A stretch of DNA of 64,000 bases from Helicobacter muridarum. Lineage in GTDB: Bacteria > Campylobacterota > Campylobacteria > Campylobacterales > Helicobacteraceae. Under the pieces are notes generated by a model, which worked only from the letters and a program-made list of their open reading frames with translations, was not told where the DNA came from and did not search any database. Positions within the stretch are counted from its first letter, which is position 1, and each line of letters starts with the position of its first letter. Location of the stretch: contig NZ_JRPD02000003.1 of NCBI RefSeq assembly GCF_000765805.2, positions 1 through 64,000 on the forward strand, in the 5' to 3' direction. Below are positions 1 through 10,492 of the stretch, piece after piece. Position numbers and translations under genes: made by a program.

Positions 1-144
1 TTGTTTTTCCAGCTTCGCATAGAAACTAGCTATCGCTTGTTTTTCCAGCTTCGCATAGAAACTAGCTATCGCTTGTTTTTCCAGCTTCGCATAGAAACTT
101 CGCTTCGCTTGTTTTTCCAGCTTCGCATAGAAACTTCGCTTCGC
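1..144. repeat. Tandem array of four 36-bp repeats
   Basis: Four head-to-tail units of 36 bp start at 1, 37, 73 and 109, each beginning TTGTTTTTCCAGCTTCGCAT. Units 1 and 2 are identical to each other (ending ACTAGCTATCGC). Units 3 and 4 are identical to each other (ending ACTTCGCTTCGC). A partial fifth unit dissolves after 144. The window begins exactly inside the array, so more copies may lie to the left. The unit is 12 codons long, and the plus strand stays open through it until a TGA just after 150, so it could be the end of a repeat-containing ORF. It could equally be an intergenic minisatellite. Confidence 0.9.
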
Positions 145-472
145 TTGTTTTGAGTTGGGGGTAGTTGGGTTTATTTTGATTCTAAACTTTGGATTCTAAA
201 CAAAAGCTTTGTTGATTAGCTAAGATATAAGAATATATAAGAAGATCTAGTTTATTGCCTTACAACGTTTTAAGTGGTATTGATTCATTATATATTCTGC
301 TGTGATTTATCATTTTTATTTTGCCTGAAATTATTGTTACCTTACGCTTCTAATGTGCAAGCTTGCTGGCTTTCAAGCAATTTGTAACTATAGGGTTATT
401 TTTTGTCGTGCTAATAAGATCTTTGTTTATTTTGTAAATTTAGTCTTGGTATTATTTAGATTAAATCTAATG

Positions 473-1150
473 TTATAGACTATCAATTATATCCATAGTC
501 TCTTTTAACTTTGCCCTTGCTTCTTCTATATCCATATTTTGCGATAAGAATATTGGATCTCCAACATAATAATCGATGCGAGTAAAGGGTTTAGGGATAC
601 AGAATTTATCCCAAGTGTTTAGTTCCCAATAACGTTTTGGAGAGATTCTACAAGGACATATTCCTACGCCGCTCTTCATTCCCATTAATAATATTCCATC
701 TGCAATGCTTTTATATGGTCCTCTTGGTCCATCTGGCGTTACTGCTATATCCTGTCCATTTTTTAATGCTCTTATAGCAACTATTAATGCCTTTATGCCA
801 CCTTTTTCTATACCTGTGCTGCCTCTTATCGCATTTAAGCCAAAGGAGCTAAAATATTTTTCAATAATAATTCCATCATTATGTGCCGATGTTATAAAGC
901 TCATATTTGGCTTATCTCGCACTTGTGCATATAGGTATGGCATCATTAAGAAATTGCCATGCCACATACATGCGATGAAATTTTGCTCTCTAACATAATT
1001 AGATATATGAAACTTATTTTTGCAAGTCAAATAGAATATTTTAGAGATAAAACGCATAATTTTTGGTAGATTTTTCCACGCGAACTCTCTACGAATATCT
1101 CTATGAATATTATTTCTTAGCCACTCAACATATCTATTAGACTTACCCAT
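473..1150 (-). CDS. DUF374-family lysophospholipid acyltransferase-like protein
   Basis: A 225-residue protein of the DUF374 / lysophospholipid acyltransferase (LPLAT) superfamily. These are membrane-associated enzymes thought to move acyl chains in lipid or lipid A metabolism. The segment FIACMWHGNF (58-67) carries the short WHG form of the acyltransferase histidine motif. TPDGPRGP (138-145) is the hallmark of DUF374. The length is normal for the family. It starts at an ATG shortly after an AT-rich stretch and faces away from gltD, so it appears to be monocistronic. The exact acyl acceptor cannot be told from the sequence. Confidence 0.85.
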   Translation of the reverse strand: MGKSNRYVEWLRNNIHRDIRREFAWKNLPKIMRFISKIFYLTCKNKFHISNYVREQNFIACMWHGNFLMMPYLYAQVRDKPNMSFITSAHNDGIIIEKYFSSFGLNAIRGSTGIEKGGIKALIVAIRALKNGQDIAVTPDGPRGPYKSIADGILLMGMKSGVGICPCRISPKRYWELNTWDKFCIPKPFTRIDYYVGDPIFLSQNMDIEEARAKLKETMDIIDSL

Positions 1151-1411
1151 TAGTTATAAATCCTTATCATTTATGAATGTAATAGATTTTAAAGATTCTA
1201 CTACTAAATGACTAACAACTATTTTGCTGTGTTGAACTTGTATTTTGTGTATTTTTGTAACAAAGTAGTGCATGTATGTAAATATATGACATTTCGATGA
1301 TTTTAGCTATAATTCATTTTAGTAAACATCATCTAAAAAGAATGATTATTTCGATAACAATAATTTGTATATTAATTTAATATGAATTATATTATATGTT
1401 GAGGAGATAGT

Positions 1412-2854
1412 ATGTCAAATCCTACAGGTTTTATGGATTATAGTAGAGAGGAAATTATATCTTTTCCGCCCAAAGAGAGAGTTAAGAATAATCAGGAGTT
1501 TCACAAGCTTTTAGATTCAAAGAAGCAAGAAATTCAAGCTAGTCGTTGTATGCAGTGCGGCATTCCATTTTGTCAAGCTGGTATACATATCAAAGGGCAA
1601 ACCATAGGTTGCTCTAATCTCAATTTGATTCCAGAGTGGAATGATTTGCTTTCACGTGGATTATGGGAATTAGCATATCGGAGACTCTCTCTTACTATGC
1701 CTTTTCCAGAAATAACAGGTAGAATATGTCCCGCTCCATGTGAGAACTCTTGCGTTTGCAATGCAAATGGCGAGGCAGTAACTATAAAGGATAACGAATT
1801 AGCTCTTGCTGAATATGCCTTTAAAAATGGTTTGATAAAGCCTAGAAATATTGCTCGAAATGGTGCAAAGATAGCTATTATTGGCAGTGGCCCAGCAGGG
1901 CTTGCATGTGCCGATACTTTAAATTTGCTTGGTTATGAAGTCGATGTATATGAGCGTGATGATAGAATAGGTGGATTACTTATGTATGGTATACCCGATG
2001 TTAAATTAGAGAAATGGGTTGTGCAAAGACGTATAGACATAATGAAAGAAGAGGGCATTACCTTTTATACCAACCATGGCATAGAATCTAGTAGCGATTT
2101 TTCTCCACTTGTTGAAAAATATGATAGGGTTGTTATTGCAATTGGTGCTAGGAAACATATCAGTTTTGATATTGAGGGTGGGAATCTTGATGGTATATAT
2201 AATGCCCTTGATTTCTTGGTAGCAAATACAAAGTCTATTTTAGATTCTAAACCTAATAAGTTAAGTGCTAAGAATAAACATGTTGTTGTTGTAGGTAGTG
2301 GAGATACTAGCACCGATTGTTTTGCTGTTGCTATAAGGCAGGGGGCAAGAAGTGTTATAAGGCTTGAACGCTCTCCTAGTAAACCCATAAAAAGGTTAAA
2401 CTCAAATCCATGGCCAGAATATCCGATTGTTTTACAAACAGGCTATGGAATAGAAGAATCTATAGCTATCAATAATAGCGATCCAAGGAGATTTAGCACA
2501 ATGCCAAAGCTATTTATTGGAAATAAGAATTTACAAGCTGTAATGACTACAAAATTACAATGGGGTGTTGTAGATGGCAAGAAAAAAAGCACAGAAATAT
2601 TGCAAAGCAGTGAGACTATTCAAGCTGATATGGTGCTAAAGGCTATGGGATTTAGTGGATGTGAAGACGGTGTGAGTGAAATCTTTGGCGTAAAGATGGA
2701 TAAAGGAAATATTATGAATAATAACTTTAGAACATCTAGGGCTAAAGTCTATACATGTGGTGATTGTAAGATAGGAGCTAGTTTGGTTGTTACTGCTATA
2801 AAAGAAGGCAGAGAATGTGCTAATGCGCTTCATTTAGAGCTGTTCAAGAGTTAG
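1412..2854 (+). CDS. gltD: Glutamate synthase small (beta) subunit
   Basis: A 480-residue NADPH-dependent glutamate synthase small subunit, which passes electrons from NADPH through FAD and iron-sulfur centres to the large subunit for glutamine-to-glutamate conversion. The N-terminal cysteines at 46, 49, 54, 106, 110, 114 and 116 fit the two Fe-S clusters. GSGPAG (158-163) is the FAD-binding fold and VGSGDTSTDC (294-303) the NADPH-binding fold. The C-terminal TCGDCKIGASLVV stretch is the final FAD contact. A clear GAGGAG ribosome site sits about 7 bases before the ATG. No gltB is visible on either side within the window, so the large subunit is elsewhere or the protein serves another partner. 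Confidence 0.93.
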   Translation: MSNPTGFMDYSREEIISFPPKERVKNNQEFHKLLDSKKQEIQASRCMQCGIPFCQAGIHIKGQTIGCSNLNLIPEWNDLLSRGLWELAYRRLSLTMPFPEITGRICPAPCENSCVCNANGEAVTIKDNELALAEYAFKNGLIKPRNIARNGAKIAIIGSGPAGLACADTLNLLGYEVDVYERDDRIGGLLMYGIPDVKLEKWVVQRRIDIMKEEGITFYTNHGIESSSDFSPLVEKYDRVVIAIGARKHISFDIEGGNLDGIYNALDFLVANTKSILDSKPNKLSAKNKHVVVVGSGDTSTDCFAVAIRQGARSVIRLERSPSKPIKRLNSNPWPEYPIVLQTGYGIEESIAINNSDPRRFSTMPKLFIGNKNLQAVMTTKLQWGVVDGKKKSTEILQSSETIQADMVLKAMGFSGCEDGVSEIFGVKMDKGNIMNNNFRTSRAKVYTCGDCKIGASLVVTAIKEGRECANALHLELFKS

Positions 2855-3402
2855 CATATTTATATGATTTTGTAAATCATTCCTACTTAAAAGTTGTGAA
2901 AGTAACAAACTAGAGCCAATTATTTTTATGTATTTTATTATTATGCGTTCTTGGCTAATAAACAAGGCTTTTTGCTTAGAATACAAAGTAAGCTAATCCT
3001 AACCAAAACAACCAAAGGGAAGTTTCTATTGCACTTAAATGGAAACTAGAAAACTACTTATTAGAATTTTAGGACATTCTTAACAAAAAGCAATTTCATC
3101 TCATGATTCAATAGGTTAGAGTTTTCTTGCTTTGAGTGGGATGAAGTGGTTTTAGCATATTAGACTGAATAGCTATAATATCTATTTTATAATTAAATAC
3201 AACTTTAGATTGCCAGTTTGTTATTTTGTATTAATGCAACCCCATAGTATTAATATATTCTATTTATTCGTATCTTGGATTATTAGGTTTCTTTTGTATC
3301 TCATGGATTTATGAAAAAAGGATAGCGGTATATATTGATTTATATGATTAGATACAAATATCTAATCTAAATATCAATATGTTTTAAAATGAAATATTGG
3401 CA
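2855..3402. other. Intergenic gap, no gene seen
   Basis: About 550 bp between the convergent gltD and htrA genes. It is AT-rich with stops in all frames. I see no convincing gene or RNA, and no strong GC-rich terminator. Confidence 0.6.
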
Positions 3403-4896
3403 CTAGTTCATCATAATGGCTTTTACTTCTTTTTTTGTCATATTGTATATAAGAACTCGTTTTGGCTTATCTTTATGATTTTGCATAGCCATTTGGAAGT
3501 CTGTTGTATTTTTAATTGGCGTGTCTTCTATTTGAGCAATAATATCTCCTTTTTCGAAGCCTAGACTCTCTGCTTTGGAATTACTATCAACATCAGTTAT
3601 TAAGACTCCATTAATGTCATTTGGCACTCGCCAAGCTCGTCTTATTTGATCAGTTAGATTCTCTACTCTTAATCCGCTTAATACAGATCCTTTATCTTTG
3701 GTTGGAGTCTCTTGAGCTATTCTTGTGGATTCTTGAGGTTGTTCTGCTAGTCTCATTTGGATTTGTTTTGTTTCTAGTGTAGATTGATTGCCATTTGTAT
3801 TATTTCTTAGCACTGTTAATGTTACTTGCTTGTTTGGTGGCATTGATCCTATGGTGTTTCGTAATTCTGATGCATTTTTGATTGGTTTGCCATCAACAGC
3901 AACAATCAAATCCCATACTGCAAGTCCGGCCTTTTGAGCAGGAGAATTTGCTTGCATTCCAACCACCAATGCGCCATTTGAATCTTTATAAATACTAGAT
4001 ATTTCTTGATCTACATCTTTAATACTTACACCAATGAATCCTCGTCTAACCTTACCAGATTTAATAAGCTCTGCTGCCACGTTTTTGACCATTTGCGATG
4101 GAATGGCAAACCCTATGCCGTGATTTCCTCCTGTGCGTGAAATTATGGCGGTATTCATACCAATTAATGCTCCTCTAGAGTCAATTAATGCTCCTCCACT
4201 ATTGCCCGGATTAATGCTAGCATCAGTTTGAATAAAATTCTCATATGCGCTAATACCAAATCCATGCTTATTAAGAGCAGAGATAATCCCTTGCGTTACA
4301 CTTTCTCCTACTCCAAAAGGATTTCCAATAGCAAATACTACATCTCCTACAGCATATTTCGTGCTATCTGCAAATTGTAGTGTTGGCAAATTTCTCTTAT
4401 CTATCTTAATTACTGCAATATCGCTTTGAGTATCTTCTCCAATAAGTTTTGCATTGTATTTTTTGCTATCACCAGGAATACTTACTGTAATCTTGTCTGC
4501 ACCATTTATGACATGGCTATTAGTAACTATATATCCATCATTGGTTAGTATTACACCTGAGCCAATACCGCCTCGCAAGTTGTCTTTTGGTATTACATCT
4601 CCGAAGAATTGTTGAAAGAATGGATCATTGAATGGAGATTGCCCACCACTTACCTTTTTTTCTGTCGTGATATTTACAACTGCTTTTGTAGCGTTCTTGA
4701 TAGCGTCATTATAGGAATATATCGCATTTGGATTACCAACAGGAGAGATGCGCGTAAATGGTGGGGCATCGCTTATAGCAAAGGCGCATGATAGTGATAA
4801 CCCAAATACAATAGAGGCTAAAATTTTGCTTGCTTTGGTTGATTTTAGAGGTTTTTCTATGCAACATTTAATTGGAAACAAAGAATCCTTATTCAT
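3403..4896 (-). CDS. htrA: HtrA/DegP-family periplasmic serine protease
   Basis: A 497-residue HtrA protease. An N-terminal hydrophobic signal (about 22-40, ending CAFA) directs it out of the cytoplasm. The trypsin-like domain shows the catalytic triad His128 (TNSHVI), Asp159 (QSDIAVIKI) and Ser233 (NPGNSGGAL). Two PDZ domains follow, at roughly 270-370 and 395-490. These proteases degrade misfolded envelope proteins, and in H. pylori and C. jejuni the secreted form also cleaves host E-cadherin. Whether this one is secreted cannot be read from sequence. A TAGGAG site precedes the ATG. It has no operon partner. Confidence 0.95.
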   Translation of the reverse strand: MNKDSLFPIKCCIEKPLKSTKASKILASIVFGLSLSCAFAISDAPPFTRISPVGNPNAIYSYNDAIKNATKAVVNITTEKKVSGGQSPFNDPFFQQFFGDVIPKDNLRGGIGSGVILTNDGYIVTNSHVINGADKITVSIPGDSKKYNAKLIGEDTQSDIAVIKIDKRNLPTLQFADSTKYAVGDVVFAIGNPFGVGESVTQGIISALNKHGFGISAYENFIQTDASINPGNSGGALIDSRGALIGMNTAIISRTGGNHGIGFAIPSQMVKNVAAELIKSGKVRRGFIGVSIKDVDQEISSIYKDSNGALVVGMQANSPAQKAGLAVWDLIVAVDGKPIKNASELRNTIGSMPPNKQVTLTVLRNNTNGNQSTLETKQIQMRLAEQPQESTRIAQETPTKDKGSVLSGLRVENLTDQIRRAWRVPNDINGVLITDVDSNSKAESLGFEKGDIIAQIEDTPIKNTTDFQMAMQNHKDKPKRVLIYNMTKKEVKAIMMN

Positions 4897-6022
4897 ATAA
4901 TCTCCTAAAAATAAAATTCTATGAGTTTAGTATGTCAATATAAAAATATCTTAAACAAGTCGTATGCTTAAGCTCTGTTAGATCAAATATATTTAATATC
5001 TTGAAAATCTGAAATATAACAGAATCTAATTTTGCGTTATTGCTTGTTTTTGATAGAACATGAATGCTTCAACTTTTCTATATCTAAATCTAAGTAATTA
5101 TTATTAAGGTTTTAACTATTTAAATCAGACTTAATGCTATTTTTGTTTTTATGATTTTTGATATGCCCTTAGATTCCTTATTTAAGCTAAAAGTAATACA
5201 GAATAGGTCATGAGTTAAATTTCGCTTCTCCTAATATAACATTAACATTATGGAATCCTTAACAATATATTACAATATGGGCTTGCTAATATCAATGTAA
5301 TTTTTGTTTATTTGAGACTACATGTTTATTAATATTTTTATTAGTGTGTCCTGATGCATGATTGAATCTATCTTATTTTTAATAGATGAGCTAAATATAT
5401 ACAATAAATAATATTGATGGAAATAAATTAATGTGAAAACTATACATTTCATGAATATTTATCATTTAGTTGAGATTAGATTCTAGTATTAGTAATATTT
5501 CTGATTTATTTTGTTACTTTTTTACATAATATTAAATTAGATCATAATGCAATCAAATTGCTTATTGTCAATTTTTAATTTGACATTTTAACTTTTGTTT
5601 GACTGCATTGTTTATTTTCAATTTAAAGATTTTTGAGCTATCTTGTCATTTAAATATTTTAATCCAATATTATATATTTATTTTAAAAATTTTAACTTAA
5701 TTACTATATTTTATTATATATTTAGTTATTTTTAATAACAAATAGTTGTTATAGTGTTTATGAAAAGACAGCTATATTTTAATTAATTATGTACTATATG
5801 AACCAATATTATTAAATATTGTTTTTGTAGTGAATATATCTTCAGCTTCGATGATTATCTTCATAAATTTAATTAGCAATAAATCAAAAGTTTAGTTTTT
5901 TGCTTAATTTTTTTAATTCTGTATTTTTTTGCAATTTATATTACATTATTGTTGTATTGTAATTAAGTTAAGTTGTTTTATCAAACACTTAACGTTAGTT
6001 ACAAAAATTTAGGAGTTGCACT
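4897..6022. other. 1.1-kb AT-rich intergenic region
   Basis: This gap separates the divergently transcribed htrA and acxA. It is extremely AT-rich, especially 5520-5760, and no ORF of meaningful size is present. It must hold the htrA promoter near its left end and the acx promoter near its right end. I cannot place either with confidence apart from the inverted repeat near 5967. No decayed gene was recognised. Confidence 0.6.
5967..5993. promoter_or_regulatory. Inverted repeat upstream of acxA, possible operator
   Basis: Arms GTTAAGTTGTTT (5967-5978) and AAACACTTAAC (5983-5993) are complementary apart from one extra T, around a TATC centre. It lies 30 bp before the acxA ATG and just ahead of the AGGAG ribosome site (6011-6015). 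It could be a repressor or activator site for the operon, or a leader hairpin. No regulator gene is adjacent. Confidence 0.4.
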
Positions 6023-8167
6023 ATGTCAGAAAATAATGTGAGAGTTATGGGCATTGATGCCGGCGGCACAATGACTGATACTTTCTTTGTCAAAGAAGAT
6101 GGTAATTTTGTTGTTGGTAAAGCGCAAAGCAATCCAGAAGATGAAAGCTTAGCTATTTATAATAGCTCTCAGGATGCTCTAGCACATTGGAATAGAACAG
6201 TAGATGATGTATATCCTGAACTTCTTACTTGTGTATATTCTGGTACAGCTATGCTTAACCGTGTTGTGCAAAGAAAGGGTCTTGATGTAGGCTTAATCTG
6301 TAATAAGGGCTTTGAGCATGTTCTTTCTATGGGACGTGCTTTGCAATGTTATTTAGGCTATGCTCTTGAAGATAGGATACATCTAAACACGCATCGTTAT
6401 GATGAGCCTCTTGTCCCACTTAAGCGTATACGAGGTGTTACAGAGCGCACCGATGTTCAAGGTACTATTGTGATTCCAATACGAGAAAAAGAAGTAAGGC
6501 AGGTTACAAGAGAATTAGTAGATACTGGCTCTAAGGCAATAGTAATTTGTCTTTTGCAATCTCATAAGAATCCAACTAGTGAAAGAAGGGTTAGAGATAT
6601 AGTAAAAGATGAGCTTAAGATTTTAGGTAAAGCAGATTTGCCTGTATTTGCTAGTGCTGATTACTATCCTTCAAGAAAAGAGTCTCATAGAATGAATACA
6701 ACCGTGCTAGAAGCCTATGCCGCAGAGCCTTCTCGCCAAACTTTACAAAAGGTTAGTGATAGGTTCAAAAAGCATGGTGCTAAATTTGACTTGCGTGTAA
6801 TGGCCACTCATGGCGGCACAATTAGTTGGAAAGCTAAAGAGCTTGCAAGGACTATTGTGTCTGGTCCTGTAGGTGGTGTTATTGGATCTAAGCTTTTAGG
6901 AGAAGTGCTTGGTTATGACAATGTAGCATGTAGCGATATTGGTGGCACAAGTTTTGATATGGCTTTGATTGTAAAAGGTAACTTTACTATTGCTCAAGAT
7001 CCAGATATGGCAAGGCTAGTGCTATCCCTGCCTTTAGTTGCTATGGATTCTGTTGGTGCTGGTGCTGGTAGCTTTGTACGTTTGGATCCGCATAACCATT
7101 CTATAAAATTAGGTCCAGATAGCGCAGGATATCGAGTAGGCACTTGTTGGGCTGATAGCGGACTTGATACTGTTAGCGTTTCTGATTGTCATTTGATATT
7201 AGGCTATCTTAATCCAGATAATTTCTTAGGTGGACAAATTAAGCTAGATGTAGAGCGTGCTAGAGCGCATGTTAAGCAGCAAATTGCCGATCCACTTGGA
7301 TTAAGCGTTGAAGATGCAGCAGCGGGGGTAATCGAGTTACTTGATTTGGAATTGCATGAATATTTGCGCTCTAATGTAAGTGCTAAAGGATATAGCCCTT
7401 CTGACTTTGTATGTTTCTCTTATGGCGGGGCTGGTCCTGTTCATACCTATGGCTATACCGAGGGGCTTGGTTTTAAAGATGTAATTGTGCCTGCATGGGC
7501 TGCTGGATTCTCTGCTTTTGGCTGTGCTTGTGCTGATTTTGAATATCGCTATGATAAGAGTGTTGATCTTGCATTGCCACAGTTTGCAAGCGATAAGGAA
7601 AAAGTAGAAGCATGCAAGGCTATTCAAGATGGTTGGGAAGAACTTATAGAAAAAGTAGTTGAAGAATTTGTAATTAATGGTTTTAAGAGAGAAGATGTAT
7701 TGCTAAAGCCTGGGTATCGCATGCAATATATGGGACAGTTAAATGACCTTGAGATTGATTCGCCTATTATGAGTGCTAAAGATGCTAGTGACTGGGATAA
7801 GATTACAGCAGCTTATGAAAAATATTATGAAATGGTATATTCAGAATCTGCTTGTTCCCCAGAGCTTGGATTTTCTGTTACAGGCGTGATTATGAGAGGA
7901 TATGTAGCTACTCAAAAGCCTGTTATTCCTGAAGAAAAAGAGGTTGGTAAAACCCCTAGCCCTAGCGCGAAGCTTGGCACTAGGAAGTTTTATCGACATA
8001 AAAAATGGTCTGAAGCTACTGTATGGAGTATGGAAAAGCTTCAACCCGGAAATGAGGTTTTTGGTCCAGCAATTATAGAATCTGATTCAACAACATTTGT
8101 TGTTCCAGATGGCTTTGCAACAACGCTTGATAAGCATAGATTATTTCATTTAAGAGAAACTAAATAA
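6023..8167 (+). CDS. acxA: Acetone carboxylase beta subunit (hydantoinase A-like)
   Basis: A 714-residue HyuA/hydantoinase A-like ATP-binding subunit of acetone carboxylase, which converts acetone, bicarbonate and ATP to acetoacetate. The N-terminal MGIDAGGTMTDTF (residues 9-21) is the sugar-kinase/HyuA phosphate-binding motif, and CSDIGGTSFDMAL in mid-protein is the second. Length matches the Xanthobacter and H. pylori proteins (about 715). It is the first gene of a tight operon with acxB 10 bp downstream and acxC after that. That order defines acetone carboxylase rather than a hydantoinase. The ribosome site is AGGAG, 7 bases from the ATG. Confidence 0.93.
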   Translation: MSENNVRVMGIDAGGTMTDTFFVKEDGNFVVGKAQSNPEDESLAIYNSSQDALAHWNRTVDDVYPELLTCVYSGTAMLNRVVQRKGLDVGLICNKGFEHVLSMGRALQCYLGYALEDRIHLNTHRYDEPLVPLKRIRGVTERTDVQGTIVIPIREKEVRQVTRELVDTGSKAIVICLLQSHKNPTSERRVRDIVKDELKILGKADLPVFASADYYPSRKESHRMNTTVLEAYAAEPSRQTLQKVSDRFKKHGAKFDLRVMATHGGTISWKAKELARTIVSGPVGGVIGSKLLGEVLGYDNVACSDIGGTSFDMALIVKGNFTIAQDPDMARLVLSLPLVAMDSVGAGAGSFVRLDPHNHSIKLGPDSAGYRVGTCWADSGLDTVSVSDCHLILGYLNPDNFLGGQIKLDVERARAHVKQQIADPLGLSVEDAAAGVIELLDLELHEYLRSNVSAKGYSPSDFVCFSYGGAGPVHTYGYTEGLGFKDVIVPAWAAGFSAFGCACADFEYRYDKSVDLALPQFASDKEKVEACKAIQDGWEELIEKVVEEFVINGFKREDVLLKPGYRMQYMGQLNDLEIDSPIMSAKDASDWDKITAAYEKYYEMVYSESACSPELGFSVTGVIMRGYVATQKPVIPEEKEVGKTPSPSAKLGTRKFYRHKKWSEATVWSMEKLQPGNEVFGPAIIESDSTTFVVPDGFATTLDKHRLFHLRETK

Positions 8168-8177
8168 GGAGATACAA

Positions 8178-10472
8178 ATGGCAAATTTATTAAAAAATGG
8201 AAAAACATTATCACAATATAGAAAAGAGATCATTGATAGAACGAATGCAACAGGTTATTATAATGGTCTAGAACGCTTAGAGTTCAAAGAAAGTAATCCT
8301 ATTGGCTATGAAAAGATATTTTCTAAGCTTCGCGGTGGTATTGTGCATGCAAGAGAGACTGCTAAAAAGATCGCTGCCTCGCCAATCGTAGAGCAAGAAG
8401 GAGAGCTTTGTTTTACTCTTTATAATGCAGTAGGTGATAGTGTGCTTACTTCTACTGGGATTATTATTCATGTGGGTACAATGGGTGCTGCAATTAAATA
8501 CATGGTAGAAAATGGTTGGGAAGATAGCCCTGGCATTAATCCAAGAGATATGTTTACAAACAATGATTGCTCTATTGGAAATGTGCATCCATGTGATATT
8601 ATGACTCTTGTACCTATTTTTTGGGATGATAAGCTTGTTGGCTGGGCTGGTGGCGTTACTCATGTTATTGATACTGGGTCTGTAACTCCTGGGTCTATGA
8701 GCACTGGACAAGTTCAACGTTTTGGTGATGGATATATGATTACTTGTCGTAAGACTGGTGCCAATGACGAACCTTTTAAGGATTGGCTACATGAATCTCA
8801 ACGTTCTGTGCGCACTCCTAAATATTGGATTCTTGATGAAAGAACAAGAATTGCTGGTTGTCATATGATTCGTTCCCTTGTTGAAGAAGTGATTCAGCAA
8901 GAAGGCATTGATAATTATATGCGCTTTATCAATGAGGTGATTGAAGAGGGTAGAAGAGGATTAGTATCTCGTATTAAGTCTATGACTATACCCGGTAAAT
9001 ATCGAAAAGTAGCTTTTGTTGATGTGCCATATAATCATGAAGATATTGGCGTATCCTCTGAATTTGCCAAACTTGATACAATCATGCATTCACCTGTAGA
9101 GATTACCATTAATAAAGATGCTACATGGAAGCTTGATTTTGAAGGTTCTAGTCGTTGGGGTTGGCATAGCTACAATGCTAATGTTTGTAGTTTCACAAGT
9201 GGGATTTGGGTTATGATGACACAAACGCTTATTCCAACTTCAAGAATAAACGATGGTGCTTATTTTGGGACACAGTTTCGCCTACCTAAAGGCACTTGGA
9301 TGAATCCAGATGATAGACGCACAGGACATGCATATGCATGGCACTATCTTGTTTCAGGGTGGAGCGCACTATGGCGGGGTCTATCTCAAGCATACTATTC
9401 AAGAGGCTATCTTGAAGAGGTTAATGCTGGTAATGCTAATACTTCTAACTGGTTACAAGGAGGAGGTATTAATCAAGATGGCGAAATTCATGCTGTAAAT
9501 AGTTTTGAAACTTCATCTTGCGGTACAGGTGCATCAGCTATTAAAGATGGAATCAATCATGCAGCTGCAATTTGGAATCCAGAGGGTGATATGGGCGATG
9601 TAGAGATTTGGGAAATGGCTGAACCTTTGCTTTTCCTTGGACGTAACCCAAAAGCAAATACTGGAGGCTATGGACGTTATCGTGGTGGTTGTGGTTTTGA
9701 ATCATTAAGAATGGTTTGGAATGCACATGATTGGACAATGTTCTTTATGGGAAATGGCTATATGAATAGCGATTGGGGACTTATGGGTGGCTATCCATCA
9801 GCAAGCGGTTATCGTTTCGAAGCTCATAAGACTGATATAGAAAATAGAATCAAGAATGAAGAGGCGTTACCTTTAGGTGGGGACTTTAATCCTAACCAAC
9901 ATGGATATGAAAAATATATTTCACCCAATGCTAAGGTAAAAAGAGATAAGCAATGCATGACAACAGAGGCTTGTTATGATAATTACGATTTATATTTGAA
10001 CTATATGCGTGGAGGACCTGGATTTGGTGATCCTATTGAACGAGAAATTGATGCTATTGTAGAAGATTTAAATCAAGAATTACTTTTGCCTGAATATGCT
10101 TATAAAGTATATGGAGCAGTAGTCAGTAAAGATTCTAATGGTGTATGGGTTGCTGATGAAGCCAAGACCAAGAATCGTAGAAAGGAAATGAGGCAAGAGA
10201 GAATTAGTCGTTCTAAGCCCACAAAAGAGTGGATGAAAGAAGAGCGTCAGAGGATTTTAGATAAAAAGGCAAGTAGTCAAGTGCAACATATGTATGCAAC
10301 AAGTTTTGGACTTTCTGAGAAATTCCTTAATCAGTTCAAGCAGTTTTGGAATCTACCAAGCGGTTGGAATCTCAAAGAAGAAGAGCTTGGCGTATTTACC
10401 TATGGATCAAAATTCCGTATGGATCTTTCGAAAATGCCGGGTGTAAAAACAGTTGTATTAGCAGATGAATAG
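8178..10472 (+). CDS. acxB: Acetone carboxylase alpha subunit (hydantoinase B-like)
   Basis: A 764-residue HyuB-like subunit. It carries the metal site in the Mn-dependent acetone carboxylase hexamer, where acetone enolate and carboxyphosphate react. The sequence has family blocks such as NDCSIGNVHPCDIM and GWAGGVTHVIDTGSVTPGS in the first third. The MRGGPGFGDPIEREI block lies near residue 610. It starts 10 bp after acxA with a TAAGGAG site, so it is co-transcribed and probably translated in fixed ratio. Length equals that of characterised AcxB proteins, with no interruptions. Confidence 0.93.
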   Translation: MANLLKNGKTLSQYRKEIIDRTNATGYYNGLERLEFKESNPIGYEKIFSKLRGGIVHARETAKKIAASPIVEQEGELCFTLYNAVGDSVLTSTGIIIHVGTMGAAIKYMVENGWEDSPGINPRDMFTNNDCSIGNVHPCDIMTLVPIFWDDKLVGWAGGVTHVIDTGSVTPGSMSTGQVQRFGDGYMITCRKTGANDEPFKDWLHESQRSVRTPKYWILDERTRIAGCHMIRSLVEEVIQQEGIDNYMRFINEVIEEGRRGLVSRIKSMTIPGKYRKVAFVDVPYNHEDIGVSSEFAKLDTIMHSPVEITINKDATWKLDFEGSSRWGWHSYNANVCSFTSGIWVMMTQTLIPTSRINDGAYFGTQFRLPKGTWMNPDDRRTGHAYAWHYLVSGWSALWRGLSQAYYSRGYLEEVNAGNANTSNWLQGGGINQDGEIHAVNSFETSSCGTGASAIKDGINHAAAIWNPEGDMGDVEIWEMAEPLLFLGRNPKANTGGYGRYRGGCGFESLRMVWNAHDWTMFFMGNGYMNSDWGLMGGYPSASGYRFEAHKTDIENRIKNEEALPLGGDFNPNQHGYEKYISPNAKVKRDKQCMTTEACYDNYDLYLNYMRGGPGFGDPIEREIDAIVEDLNQELLLPEYAYKVYGAVVSKDSNGVWVADEAKTKNRRKEMRQERISRSKPTKEWMKEERQRILDKKASSQVQHMYATSFGLSEKFLNQFKQFWNLPSGWNLKEEELGVFTYGSKFRMDLSKMPGVKTVVLADE

Positions 10473-10492
10473 AAATAGAAAAAGGATAACAA

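Noticed and set aside
9310-9498. ORF inside acxB in another frame
   Set aside because: It is a shadow of the acxB coding sequence with no start signal of its own.
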